Assembly: GCF_051960575.1 (NCBI RefSeq)
Contig: NZ_JBQCEE010000270.1
Span: 1-21,061 of the forward strand
DNA: 21,061 bases
Origin: JBQCEE01 sp051960575
GTDB taxonomy: Bacteria > Actinomycetota > Actinomycetes > Mycobacteriales > Jatrophihabitantaceae
Direction: 5' to 3'
The position numbers were made by a program, and so were the translations under genes. This document shows positions 6,974 through 15,000 of this stretch, piece after piece (position 1 is the stretch's first letter; every line of letters starts with the position of its first letter). The notes below the pieces were generated by a model. That model did not search any database, was not told where the DNA came from, and saw only the letters and a program-made list of their open reading frames with translations.

Positions 6974-6990
6974 GGCGGTCCTGGACCGCC
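6974..6990. promoter_or_regulatory. Perfect dyad upstream of leuS leader promoter
   Basis: GGCGGTCC-T-GGACCGCC is an 8-bp perfect inverted repeat around one base. It lies 9 bp upstream of the TAGAGT -10 box, where a -35 region would be, and no consensus -35 is seen. That placement suits an operator. A 6-bp hairpin with a 5-nt loop is an alternative reading. Confidence 0.4.
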
Positions 6991-6999
6991 GCACAGGAC

Positions 7000-7005
7000 T
7001 AGAGT
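7000..7005 (+). promoter_or_regulatory. -10 box of the leuS leader transcript
   Basis: TAGAGT fits TANNNT and is followed by 7 nt and an ATG (7013), the same spacing seen for nadD and comEA. Transcription from here would give a leaderless mRNA starting at the leader ORF. No consensus -35 box; the dyad at 6974-6990 occupies that region. Confidence 0.55.
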
Positions 7006-7012
7006 GGTCCCC

Positions 7013-7057
7013 ATGGATTCGGGACTGTCCCTTCCCGGGCCGCGCACGGTCGACTGA
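7013..7057 (+). CDS. Candidate 14-codon leader peptide upstream of leuS
   Basis: ATG to TGA encodes MDSGLSLPGPRTVD. The start codon lies 7 nt after the TAGAGT -10 box, so the ORF would be translated from the very 5' end of the transcript. It contains two Leu codons, CTG at 7025 and CTT at 7031; CTT is unusual for this G/C-ending genome. The end of the ORF lies in a 13-bp hairpin whose loop holds the stop codon. That arrangement is what a ribosome-controlled attenuator needs. No peptide homology can be judged at this length, and chance occurrence is possible. Confidence 0.45.
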   Translation: MDSGLSLPGPRTVD

Positions 7058-7071
7058 ACGACCGGCGCGGC
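7039..7071 (+). promoter_or_regulatory. leuS leader hairpin 1 (contains leader stop codon)
   Basis: GCCGCGC (7039-7045), one bulged A, then CGGTCG (7047-7052) pair with CGACCG (7059-7064) and GCGCGGC (7065-7071). That makes 13 base pairs around the 6-nt loop ACTGAA. The leader ORF's TGA is in the loop, so a ribosome finishing the leader would open this stem. Confidence 0.55.
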
Positions 7072-7073
7072 GG

Positions 7074-7099
7074 AGCCTCTGCGGATCGACGCAGGGGCT
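7074..7099 (+). terminator. leuS: leuS leader hairpin 2, attenuator-type terminator
   Basis: AGCCTCTGCG (7074-7083) pairs with CGCAGGGGCT (7090-7099): 10 bp with one G-U pair and a 6-nt loop. A pyrimidine-rich tract with scattered T's (7100-7110) follows. It begins 2 nt after hairpin 1 and ends about 27 nt before the leuS Shine-Dalgarno sequence, as expected for an intrinsic attenuator. The T-tract is poor, as is common in high-GC actinobacteria. Confidence 0.5.
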
Positions 7100-7125
7100 C
7101 TTCGTCTGTCCGGAGTCCTGACCAC

Positions 7126-7133
7126 GAGAGGGA
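7126..7133 (+). promoter_or_regulatory. leuS: Ribosome binding site of leuS
   Basis: GAGAGGGA lies 9 nt before ATG 7143. Its ACGAGAG (7124-7130) can pair with CTCT-T-CGT (7098-7105), so the site may be occluded in one RNA fold. Confidence 0.7.
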
Positions 7134-7142
7134 ACGCAGCAC

Positions 7143-10016
7143 ATGAGCACGCCCGCCGAGACCGCCGGCGCCGCCGGGGCCGCCTCCGACGTCCCGCCGC
7201 ACCGCTACACCGCGGCCGTGGCCGACGCCCTCGAGACGAAGTGGCAGGCCTACTGGGCCGAGCACGGCACGTTCGCCACGCCGAACCCGCGCGGCCCGCT
7301 CGCCGACGGCTTCGACCGTGTCGAGGGCAGGCCCGCCGCGTACGTGCTCGACATGTTCCCGTACCCCTCCGGAGCGGGCCTGCACGTCGGCCACCCGCTC
7401 GGCTACATCGGCACCGACGTCTACGCCCGCTACCTGCGCATGCGCGGCGACAACGTGCTGCACACGATGGGCTTCGACGCGTTCGGGCTGCCGGCCGAGC
7501 AGTACGCGGTGCAGACCGGGCAGCACCCGCGCACCACGACGTACGCGAACATCGACACCTTCCTGCGGCAGCTGCGCCGGCTGGGGCTCGGCCACGACGA
7601 GCGGCGCCGGGTCGCGACCACCGACCTCGAGTTCTACCGCTGGACGCAGTGGATCTTCCTGCAGATCTTCAACGCCTGGTACGACACGGATGCGAACAAG
7701 GCGCGCCGCATCGACGAGCTGATCGCCGAGCTGGACGCCGGCACGCGCGAGCCGAACCCGGGCACGAACCCGTTCGACGCCCCGTGGTCGCAGCTGGACG
7801 CGACCCAGCGGCGCGTGGTGGTCGACAACCATCGGCTCGCATACCGCGCCGAGTCGCTGGTCAACTGGGCGCCCGGCCTGGGCACCGTGCTGGCGAACGA
7901 GGAGGTCACCGCCGACGGACGCTCCGAGCGCGGCAACTTCCCGGTGTTCCGCAAGCCGCTGGCCCAGTGGATGATGCGGATCACCGCCTACGCCGACCGG
8001 CTGATCGACGACCTCGACCACATCGACTGGCCGGACAAGGTGCGCACGATGCAGCGCAACTGGATCGGCCGCTCGACGGGCGCGCACGTGCGGTTCGCAT
8101 CGGACGCCGGTGACATCGAGGTCTTCACGACCCGTCCGGACACGCTGTTCGGCGCCACTTACATGGTGCTGGCGCCCGAGCACCCGCTGGTCGACGCGCT
8201 GACCGCGCCGGCCTGGCCGGACGGCACGAAGGATGTCTGGACAGGCGGGCGGGCCTCGCCGGCGGAGGCGGTCGCGGCGTACCGCGCGCAGGCCGCGTCG
8301 AAGGCGGACGTCGACCGGCAGGCCGAGGGCAAGGACAAGACCGGTGTGTTCACCGGCTCGTTCGCGACGAACCCGGTGAACGGGGCGTCCATCCCGGTGT
8401 TCATCGCCGACTACGTGCTGATGGGCTACGGCACCGGCGCGATCATGGCGGTGCCCGCGCAGGACGAGCGCGACTGGGACTTCGCGCAGGTCTTCGAGCT
8501 GCCGATCATCCGTACCGTGCAACCGCCGGCCGACTGGGACGAGTCGAAGGCGTTCACCGGCGACGGGCCGGCGATCAACTCGGACTTCCTCGACGGCATG
8601 GGCGTCACCGAGGCGAAGGCCGCGATCATCGCGTGGATGGAGGACCGCGGCGACGGACGCGGCGCGACGACGTATCGCCTGCGCGACTGGCTGTTCTCGC
8701 GTCAGCGCTACTGGGGCGAGCCGTTCCCGATCGTCTTCGACGACACGGGGCTGCCGATCGCGCTGCCCGAGTCGATGCTGCCGGTCGAGCTGCCCGAGAC
8801 CGACGACTTCTCGCCGAAGTCGTTCCCGCCCGAGGACTCCGAGTCGACGCCGGAGCCGCCGCTCGGTCGGCTGACCGACTGGGTGACGGTGACGCTCGAC
8901 CTGGGCGACGGGCCGAAGCAGTACCGGCGCGAGACGAACACGATGCCGAACTGGGCCGGCTCGTGCTGGTACGAGCTGCGCTACCTCGACCCGACCAACA
9001 GCGAGCGGCTGGTCGACGCCGAGGTCGAGCAGTACTGGATGGGGCCGTCGGCCGACCGTCCGCTCGGTGGCGTCGGGCTGTACGTCGGTGGTGTCGAGCA
9101 CGCGGTGCTGCACCTGCTCTACGCGCGGTTCTGGCACAAGGTGCTGTTCGACCTGGGCTACCTGTCGTCGTCCGAGCCGTTCCACAAGCTGGTGAATCAG
9201 GGCTACCTGCAGCTGCCCGCGTACACCGACAGCCGCGGCGCCTACGTCGAGGCGGCGCAGGTCGAGGAGCGCGACGGCACGTTCTTCTTCCACGGCGAGC
9301 AGGTGAACCAGGAGTTCGGCAAAATCGGCAAGTCGCTGAAGAACGTCGTCACGCCCGACGAGTTCATCGCCGACTGGGGCGCCGACACCTTCCGCGTGTT
9401 CGAGATGTTCAGCGGGCCGCTCGAGCAGTCGCGGCCGTGGGACGCGAAGGCGATCGTCGGGCCGTTCCGGTTGCTGCAACGCCTGTGGAGGGTGGTGCTG
9501 TCGGAGGAGACGGGTCAGGTGCACGTCTCGGACGACGCCGTGCCGGACGAGCTGAACCGCCTGCTGCACAAGACGATCCACGCCGTGCGCGAGGGGTACG
9601 AGACGCTACGCTTCAACACGTCCATCGCCCGGATCACCGAGTTGAACAACGCGGTGACGGCGGCGTACCCGAACGGGGGTGCGCCGCGCGAGGTGGCCGA
9701 GGCGCTGGTGCTGATGACGGCGCCGCTCGCCCCGCACGTCGCCGAGGAGCTGTGGTCGCGGCTCGGGCACACCGAGTCGCTGGCGTGGGCGCCCATGCCC
9801 GAGGCCGACCCGGCGCTGCTGGTCGACGACACCGTCGAGATCCCGGTGCAGGTGAACGGCAAGCTGCGGGCGAAGTTGCTGATGCCCGCCGACGCCGACA
9901 CGACGCAGATGGAGGCACTCGCACGCGCCGACGAACGGGTGGTGGCGGCGCTCGACGGCAAGCCGACGCGGCGTGTGGTCACCGTGCCCGGACGCCTGAT
10001 CAACTTCGTGGTCTGA
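7143..10016 (+). CDS. leuS: Leucyl-tRNA synthetase
   Basis: A 957-residue class Ia synthetase that charges tRNA-Leu with leucine in the cytoplasm. The HIGH-type motif is HVGH at 81-84, within DMFPYPSGAGLHVGHPLGY. The CP1 editing domain carries the Thr-rich motif TTRPDT at 329-334 and MGYGTGAIMAVPAQDERDW further on. The KMSKS-type loop is KIGKS at 727-731 (FGKIGKSLKNVVTPDE). The anticodon-binding and C-terminal domains follow, ending VNGKLRAKLLMPADAD and a final ThrVal-rich strand. Length fits actinobacterial LeuS, and the N-terminal 20 residues are a low-complexity extension. The ATG has a good Shine-Dalgarno sequence. degV starts 7 bp downstream, so the two are probably cotranscribed. Expression may be controlled by the structured leader at 7000-7133. 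Confidence 0.97.
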   Translation: MSTPAETAGAAGAASDVPPHRYTAAVADALETKWQAYWAEHGTFATPNPRGPLADGFDRVEGRPAAYVLDMFPYPSGAGLHVGHPLGYIGTDVYARYLRMRGDNVLHTMGFDAFGLPAEQYAVQTGQHPRTTTYANIDTFLRQLRRLGLGHDERRRVATTDLEFYRWTQWIFLQIFNAWYDTDANKARRIDELIAELDAGTREPNPGTNPFDAPWSQLDATQRRVVVDNHRLAYRAESLVNWAPGLGTVLANEEVTADGRSERGNFPVFRKPLAQWMMRITAYADRLIDDLDHIDWPDKVRTMQRNWIGRSTGAHVRFASDAGDIEVFTTRPDTLFGATYMVLAPEHPLVDALTAPAWPDGTKDVWTGGRASPAEAVAAYRAQAASKADVDRQAEGKDKTGVFTGSFATNPVNGASIPVFIADYVLMGYGTGAIMAVPAQDERDWDFAQVFELPIIRTVQPPADWDESKAFTGDGPAINSDFLDGMGVTEAKAAIIAWMEDRGDGRGATTYRLRDWLFSRQRYWGEPFPIVFDDTGLPIALPESMLPVELPETDDFSPKSFPPEDSESTPEPPLGRLTDWVTVTLDLGDGPKQYRRETNTMPNWAGSCWYELRYLDPTNSERLVDAEVEQYWMGPSADRPLGGVGLYVGGVEHAVLHLLYARFWHKVLFDLGYLSSSEPFHKLVNQGYLQLPAYTDSRGAYVEAAQVEERDGTFFFHGEQVNQEFGKIGKSLKNVVTPDEFIADWGADTFRVFEMFSGPLEQSRPWDAKAIVGPFRLLQRLWRVVLSEETGQVHVSDDAVPDELNRLLHKTIHAVREGYETLRFNTSIARITELNNAVTAAYPNGGAPREVAEALVLMTAPLAPHVAEELWSRLGHTESLAWAPMPEADPALLVDDTVEIPVQVNGKLRAKLLMPADADTTQMEALARADERVVAALDGKPTRRVVTVPGRLINFVV

Positions 10017-10023
10017 GGCGGCG

Positions 10024-10875
10024 ATGGCACGCGTCGCGGTCGTCACCGACTCGACCGTCGACCTGCCGTCGCCGGCCTCCGACCTCGGCGTGCACGTCGT
10101 GCCGCTGACCGTGATGGTCTCGGGGCAGCCGGTCGACGGGATCACGCCGGCAGACGTCGCGCGGGTGCTGCGTGAGAAGAAGACGGTCACCACCTCGCGT
10201 CCGTCGCCCGCCGAGTTCGCGGCCGCGTATCAACAGGCGTTGAGTGCCGGCGCCGAACGGGTCGTGTCGATCCATCTCTCGCGGCAGCTGTCGGGCACGT
10301 GGGAGGCCGCCGTGCTCGCGTCGCAGGACTTCCCGTTCGGTGTCGTCCGCGTCGTCGACTCGCGCTCGACGGCGGCCGGGCTCGGTTTCGCGGTGCTCGC
10401 GGCGGTGGCAGCGGCCGAGGCGGGCGGCTCGGCGGCCGAGGTGCAGCAGGCCGCGGCGGCGACGGTCGACCGGACCCGCACGATGTTCTACGTCGACACC
10501 CTCGAGTACCTGCGCCGCGGCGGGCGCATCGGTTCGGCCTCGACCCTGCTCGCCACGTCGCTGTCCATCAAGCCGTTGCTGCAGATGGTCGAGGGGCACA
10601 TCGTGGCGCTCGAGAAGGTGCGCACGTCGACCAAGGCGGTCGCCCGGCTCGTGCAGCTGACCGTGGACGCCGCGGGTGACGGACCGGTCGATGTGGCGGT
10701 GCACCACCTCGCGGCACTGACCCGGGCCAACGGCGTCGCGGCGCAGCTGCGCACGGCGCTGCCGGCGGCGCGGTCGGTGCGGGTGGCCGAGATCGGCCCG
10801 GTGATCGCGGCGCACCTCGGGCCGGGCGTCATCGGCACGGTGGTGGCGCGGCAGCCGGGTAGCACGGGGGTCTGA
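10024..10875 (+). CDS. DegV family fatty acid-binding protein
   Basis: A 283-residue DegV (FakB-like) protein. The family binds a fatty acid in a buried pocket, and in Firmicutes presents it to the FakA kinase; an actinobacterial partner is not visible here. Family segments are all present: VAVVTDSTVDLP at 5-15, TTSRPSPAEF at 56-65, the headgroup-binding SRQLSGTWEAA at 86-96, DSRSTAAGLG at 112-121, and YVDTLEYLRRGGRIG at 156-170. It starts 7 bp after leuS with a weak GAGG-type ribosome site, so it is likely in the leuS transcript. A degV gene at this place next to comEA/comEC is standard in Actinobacteria. Its role in this neighbourhood is not known. Confidence 0.93.
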   Translation: MARVAVVTDSTVDLPSPASDLGVHVVPLTVMVSGQPVDGITPADVARVLREKKTVTTSRPSPAEFAAAYQQALSAGAERVVSIHLSRQLSGTWEAAVLASQDFPFGVVRVVDSRSTAAGLGFAVLAAVAAAEAGGSAAEVQQAAAATVDRTRTMFYVDTLEYLRRGGRIGSASTLLATSLSIKPLLQMVEGHIVALEKVRTSTKAVARLVQLTVDAAGDGPVDVAVHHLAALTRANGVAAQLRTALPAARSVRVAEIGPVIAAHLGPGVIGTVVARQPGSTGV

Positions 10876-10878
10876 CAA

Positions 10879-10917
10879 TCCACGGGCCGCGTCCACAGGG
10901 CGGCGTGTCTCCACAGG
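10879..10917 (+). repeat. Three TCCAC(A/G)GG motifs upstream of comEA
   Basis: TCCACGGG at 10879, TCCACAGG at 10892 and TCCACAGG at 10910 occur in 39 bp of the degV-comEA intergenic region, upstream of the comEA -10 box. Direct repeats at a promoter suggest a regulator site; the factor is unknown. The core resembles part of the DnaA box but the flanks do not match well. Confidence 0.4.
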
Positions 10918-10954
10918 CGTGATCGTCCCGCGCCGCCGCCGGGTCACGGCTGCC

Positions 10955-10960
10955 TATCGT
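10955..10960 (+). promoter_or_regulatory. -10 box of comEA-comEC (leaderless)
   Basis: TATCGT fits TANNNT and is followed by 7 nt and GTG 10968. There is no Shine-Dalgarno sequence before that GTG, so leaderless initiation is likely. Confidence 0.5.
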
Positions 10961-10967
10961 CGTCGCG

Positions 10968-12062
10968 GTGTGGGTCGCCGGGCAGCGCAGGCAGCAGGCG
11001 CTGGTGGCGGCCCGCGTGCAGGCCATCGTCGCCGCGCACGCGGCGGGCGTGACGGCGGCCGACCCGGACGGCGTGCTGACGGCAGGCTCGTGGGGGAGTG
11101 ACCCCGTCGGTGGAGAGCACGACGAGGTGGACGACGGGCTGTTCGCACTGTCCGACGCCGAGCTGGCGGCGGTGTTCGACGCGGGCGTCCCCGCGTCCGT
11201 CACATCGTCGAGGTCGTCGCAGGCGGCGTCGTCCGCAGAGCCCATGCTGTGGCGGTTCGCGCCGACGGCGACCGACTCGCCCTCGCCCGCTCCCTCGTCC
11301 GCGGGCACCGTGCCGGGCGACGGGACGCGACCCCCCGCGCTTCCGCCGGGTCCGGCTCCGACCCGGCCGGCATGGCTCGACCGGCTGGTGGGGGCCAGGC
11401 CCGTGCACGCCCACCCGGCACGGCGGCCGGTCGTGGCCGTCGGGCTGGCCGCACTGCTCGCCGCCGTCATCACCGGATGGTGGGTGTTCTCGTCGCAGCC
11501 GCAGGCGGTGCCCGCGATGGCGAGCGGCACGGGGCGGGTGCGCGGGTCGGCCGCGGCGGTGGCGTCCCCGACGGCGACGCCGGGTGCGGCGAGCGGGTCA
11601 TGGGCCGGCGGGGCCACCGTCCCGGTGGTGGTCGACGTCGAGGGGCGCGTGCGGCGTCCCGGGCTGTACCGGTTGCCGGCCGGTGCTCGCGTCGCGGACG
11701 CACTTGCCGCCGCCGGCGGCGCGCGGCCGCATACGTCGACGACGTCGCTCAACCTCGCAGCGCGCCTGACCGACGGCCAGCAGATCGTCGTGGGCGGCCC
11801 CGTCGTCGCCGGATCCGCACCGGCACCAGCACCGGGCAGCGGCGCCGCGTCCGGCCCGAGCGGCCCTGGTGCGCCCGTCAACCACAACGCGGCGACACTC
11901 GACCAACAGCAGACCCATCCCGGCGTCGGACCGGTGCTGGCCCAGCACATCCTCGACTGGCGCGCCGAGCACGGCGGCTTCACCGCGATCGACCAGCTCG
12001 ACGACGTGACCGGCATCGGCGACGTGAAGTTCGCGCAGCTCAAGGCCCTGGTGACGCTGTGA
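10968..12062 (+). CDS. comEA: ComEA-like DNA-binding protein (SLBB + helix-hairpin-helix)
   Basis: A 364-residue membrane-anchored DNA receptor of the ComEA type, which binds incoming double-stranded DNA outside the membrane and passes it to ComEC. In order: a long cytoplasmic, low-complexity N-terminus (1-150), one transmembrane helix at about 154-175, an SLBB domain at 219-275 (VVVDVEGRVRRPGLYRLPAG), a Pro/Ala/Gly linker and the double helix-hairpin-helix at 304-364. The second hairpin, DDVTGIGDVKFAQLKAL, is standard. The first reads VNHNAATLDQQQTHPGVGP, with His and Gln where the family usually has Leu. GTG 10968 is chosen from the -10 box 7 nt upstream. comEC overlaps by 4 bp. Actinobacteria with this pair are rarely shown to be naturally competent, so function is by homology. 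Confidence 0.93.
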   Translation: MWVAGQRRQQALVAARVQAIVAAHAAGVTAADPDGVLTAGSWGSDPVGGEHDEVDDGLFALSDAELAAVFDAGVPASVTSSRSSQAASSAEPMLWRFAPTATDSPSPAPSSAGTVPGDGTRPPALPPGPAPTRPAWLDRLVGARPVHAHPARRPVVAVGLAALLAAVITGWWVFSSQPQAVPAMASGTGRVRGSAAAVASPTATPGAASGSWAGGATVPVVVDVEGRVRRPGLYRLPAGARVADALAAAGGARPHTSTTSLNLAARLTDGQQIVVGGPVVAGSAPAPAPGSGAASGPSGPGAPVNHNAATLDQQQTHPGVGPVLAQHILDWRAEHGGFTAIDQLDDVTGIGDVKFAQLKALVTL

Positions 12063-15000
12063 TCGGGGCAGCGGCGGGCGGGCCGGTGCCTTCGGGCGAC
12101 GCCACGACGGCGCCCGAGCCCCTCGACCTGCGCCTGGCGCTCGGCGCGGCGACGGCGTGGCCGGTCACCGCGGTCCTCCTGTCCGCCTCGGCGGCCCGGG
12201 TCCTGCTCGCCGGGGTGATCGCGGCGGTCGCCGGGCTCGTCCTGCTGCTGGTGCCGTGCAGCAGGGGGTGGTGCCGCACGGCGGCACTGGCCGGGTTCTG
12301 CACGGCCCTGGTGCTGGTGCCGCTGGCCGGACGGCTGGCGCATGCCGGGGCATCCGCGACGGTCGCGGCAGCCCGTGCCCATCGGTCGGTGCTGCTCGAA
12401 CTGCACCTCACGGGCGACCCGAAGCCGTTGGCGGCGACAGGTCCGGGCGGCACTGCGCGGGTCGCCGTGCCCACCGCGGCCGACCGCATCTCCATCGGCG
12501 GCCGCACCGTCGACGCCGACGGCGGCGTGCTCGTGCTGGCGCCGGCGGCCGGGTGGTCGCTGCTCGCACCCGGCCAGCGCATCAGCACCGAGGGCAGGCT
12601 GCAGCCGGCGCGCGACGGTGGGGTGCTGCAGGTGGTGCTCTTCGCGCGCGCCCCACCGACGCTGCTCGGGCGCCCGCCGTGGTTCGAGCGGGTCGCGACG
12701 GGCGTGCGTACCGCGCTCCGGTCGGCGGCGTCGGTGCTGCCGGACGAGGAGCGCGGCCTGCTGCCCGGGCTCGTCGACGGCGACACCACCGACCTCGACC
12801 CGGTGCTGGCGCAGCACTTCCGTACGGCCGGTCTCACCCATCTGGTGGCGGTGAGCGGCACCAACTGCTCCATCGTGATCGGGTTGGTGGTGCTCGTGCT
12901 TCGGCGGGCGCGGTGGCGACCGTGGCTGGTCGCGGTGGTCGCCGGCGCGGTGCTGGTCGTCTTCGTCGTCGTCGCGCGGCCGTCGCCGAGCGTGCTGCGC
13001 GCTGCGGTGATGGCGGCGATCGGGTTGGTGGCGCTGGCGACGGGCCGGCCGCGGGCGGCGATGCCCGGGCTCGCGGCGGCCGTGCTGGTGCTGCTGGTCG
13101 CCGATCCGACACTCGCCGCGGACACCGGCTTCGTGTTGTCGGTGCTCGCGACGGTCGCGCTGCTCGTGCTCGGTCCGCCGTGGGTCGCGGCGCTGCGTCG
13201 ACGGCGGGTGCCGCCGGGCGTCGCCGAGGCCGTCGCGGTCGCGGCGGCGGCGCACGTGGTGACGGCACCGGTGATCGCGACGGTGTCAGGTCAGGTGAGC
13301 GTGGTGGCCGTCCCGGCCAATGTGCTCGCCGAACCGGTCGTGGCGGCGGCGACGGTGCTCGGCTTCCTCGCCGCGGCGACCGGAACGCTCGTCGCCCCGC
13401 TGGGCGCTGCCTTCGCCTGGCTGGCGGGCTGGCCGTGCCGGTGGCTGGTGCTGGTCGCCGACTGCTTCGGCGGGCTGCCAGGTGCTGTGGTGCCGTGGCC
13501 GGGCGGACCGCTGGGCGCGGTCGCGCTGTTCGTGGTGCTCGCCGCGGTGGTCGCGCTGACGGTGGCGCGGCGCACCAGGCCGGTGGTGGTCGCCGCGCTG
13601 ACGGTGGCCGTGCTCGTGCAGATCCCGCTGCGCACGGTCGCGTCCGGCTGGCCCGTGCCGGGCTGGGTGATGGTGGCGTGCGACGTCGGGCAGGGCGACG
13701 CCCTGGTGCTGCGTGCGGCGGCTGACGCGGCCGTCGTGGTCGACGCCGGGCCCGACCCGGTGCCCGTCGACCGCTGTCTCGCCGATCTCGGCGTCGACCG
13801 TGTGCCGTTGCTGGTGCTGACGCACTTCCACCTCGACCATGTCGGCGGGCTGACCGGCGTGCTGCGGGGGCGGTCGGTCGGGCGCGTGCTGGTCAGTCCG
13901 CTCGCCGATCCCGCGTCCGGCGTCGATCTCGTCGACCGCACGATCGCCGCGCGGGGGATCGCGTCGTCGGTCGCCCACGACGGTGCAGCGCTGGACATCG
14001 GCGCGGTGCACCTCGACGTCCTCGGCCCGGCGGCACCGTTCCACGGCACCCGGTCCGATCCGAACAACAGCTCGCTGGTGCTGCGCGCGACCGTCGACGG
14101 CCTGCGCATCCTGCTCTCGGCCGACGCCGAGATCGAGGCCCAGCGGGCGATGCTGGCGGCCGGCGTCGACCTGCGGGCCGACGTGCTCAAGGTCTGGCAC
14201 CACGGCAGCGCCTGGTTCGACCCGGCCTACCTCGCGGCGGTGCATCCGCTCGTGGGCGTGATCAGCGTCGGCCTGCACAACGACTACGGCCATCCGTCGC
14301 CGGTTGCGCTGCAAGCACTCGCCGCGGCGGGGGTCGCGGTCGCCCGGACCGATCACGACGGCGATGTCGCGGTGGTCGCCCGCCAAGGGCACCCTGCGCT
14401 CGTCGTCCGCGGCAGCATGGCCCGCGGCGTCGCCTCGCCGCGGGGAGTGCCCGCAGGACGCGGTGCGCGGTCGACCGCCGGCGTCGCGACGGCCGCCGGC
14501 CAAGCGGAGGATGCCGCGCACGGGTCGTCCCCCGTCCGGACGCGGTTGACCGCTCGTGCCGCCGCTGATCTGATGACCAGGAACCGGACAAGACGGACGA
14601 GGATCGCGAACGCCCGGGCGAGGTCGCCGCCCGCGCCGCAGGGGGAAGGCATGCGCATGCGTCGAGCCAGGATGTGGTCGTTCGTCTGGGGTCCCGCACT
14701 CGCCGCCGCGGTGCTCCGCGGCGCACCGACCGCGTCCGCGGCCGCGCCGGACGCGGTGAGCCGGCTGGTGTCCGTGTCCTGCCCGACGGCCTCGTTCTGC
14801 ATGACGGTCGGCAGTCACGCGTCCTCGTCGACGGCGCCCGCACAGGCGCTGGGGTACCGATGGGACGGATCGTCCTGGCACCTGGCGCCCGCCGTCGCGG
14901 TACCGGCCGGCGCGGACGGCGTCGACCTGACGTCGGTGTCGTGCACGTCGGCGAGCTTCTGCCTCGCCGCCGGCTTCGCCGAGCGGGGCAGCGACCACGC

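Noticed and set aside
7000..7016. T-box-like sequence (AGTGGTCCCCATGG) before leuS
   Set aside because: It resembles the T-box consensus only loosely, lies upstream of the leader ORF, and no specifier stem, AG bulge or antiterminator fold could be found. The -10 box explanation fits better.
6999..9581. 860-codon minus-strand open frame opposite leuS
   Set aside because: Complement of a conserved leuS region; long antisense frames are frequent at this GC content.
10879..10917. DnaA boxes / replication origin upstream of comEA
   Set aside because: The TCCACA core is shared, but the best copies match only about 7 of 9 positions. There is no AT-rich region and no dnaA, dnaN or parAB gene nearby.
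10829..13255. 808-codon minus-strand open frame opposite comEA/comEC
   Set aside because: Arg/His/Gln-rich wrong-frame translation without any domain. comEA and comEC are clear on the other strand.
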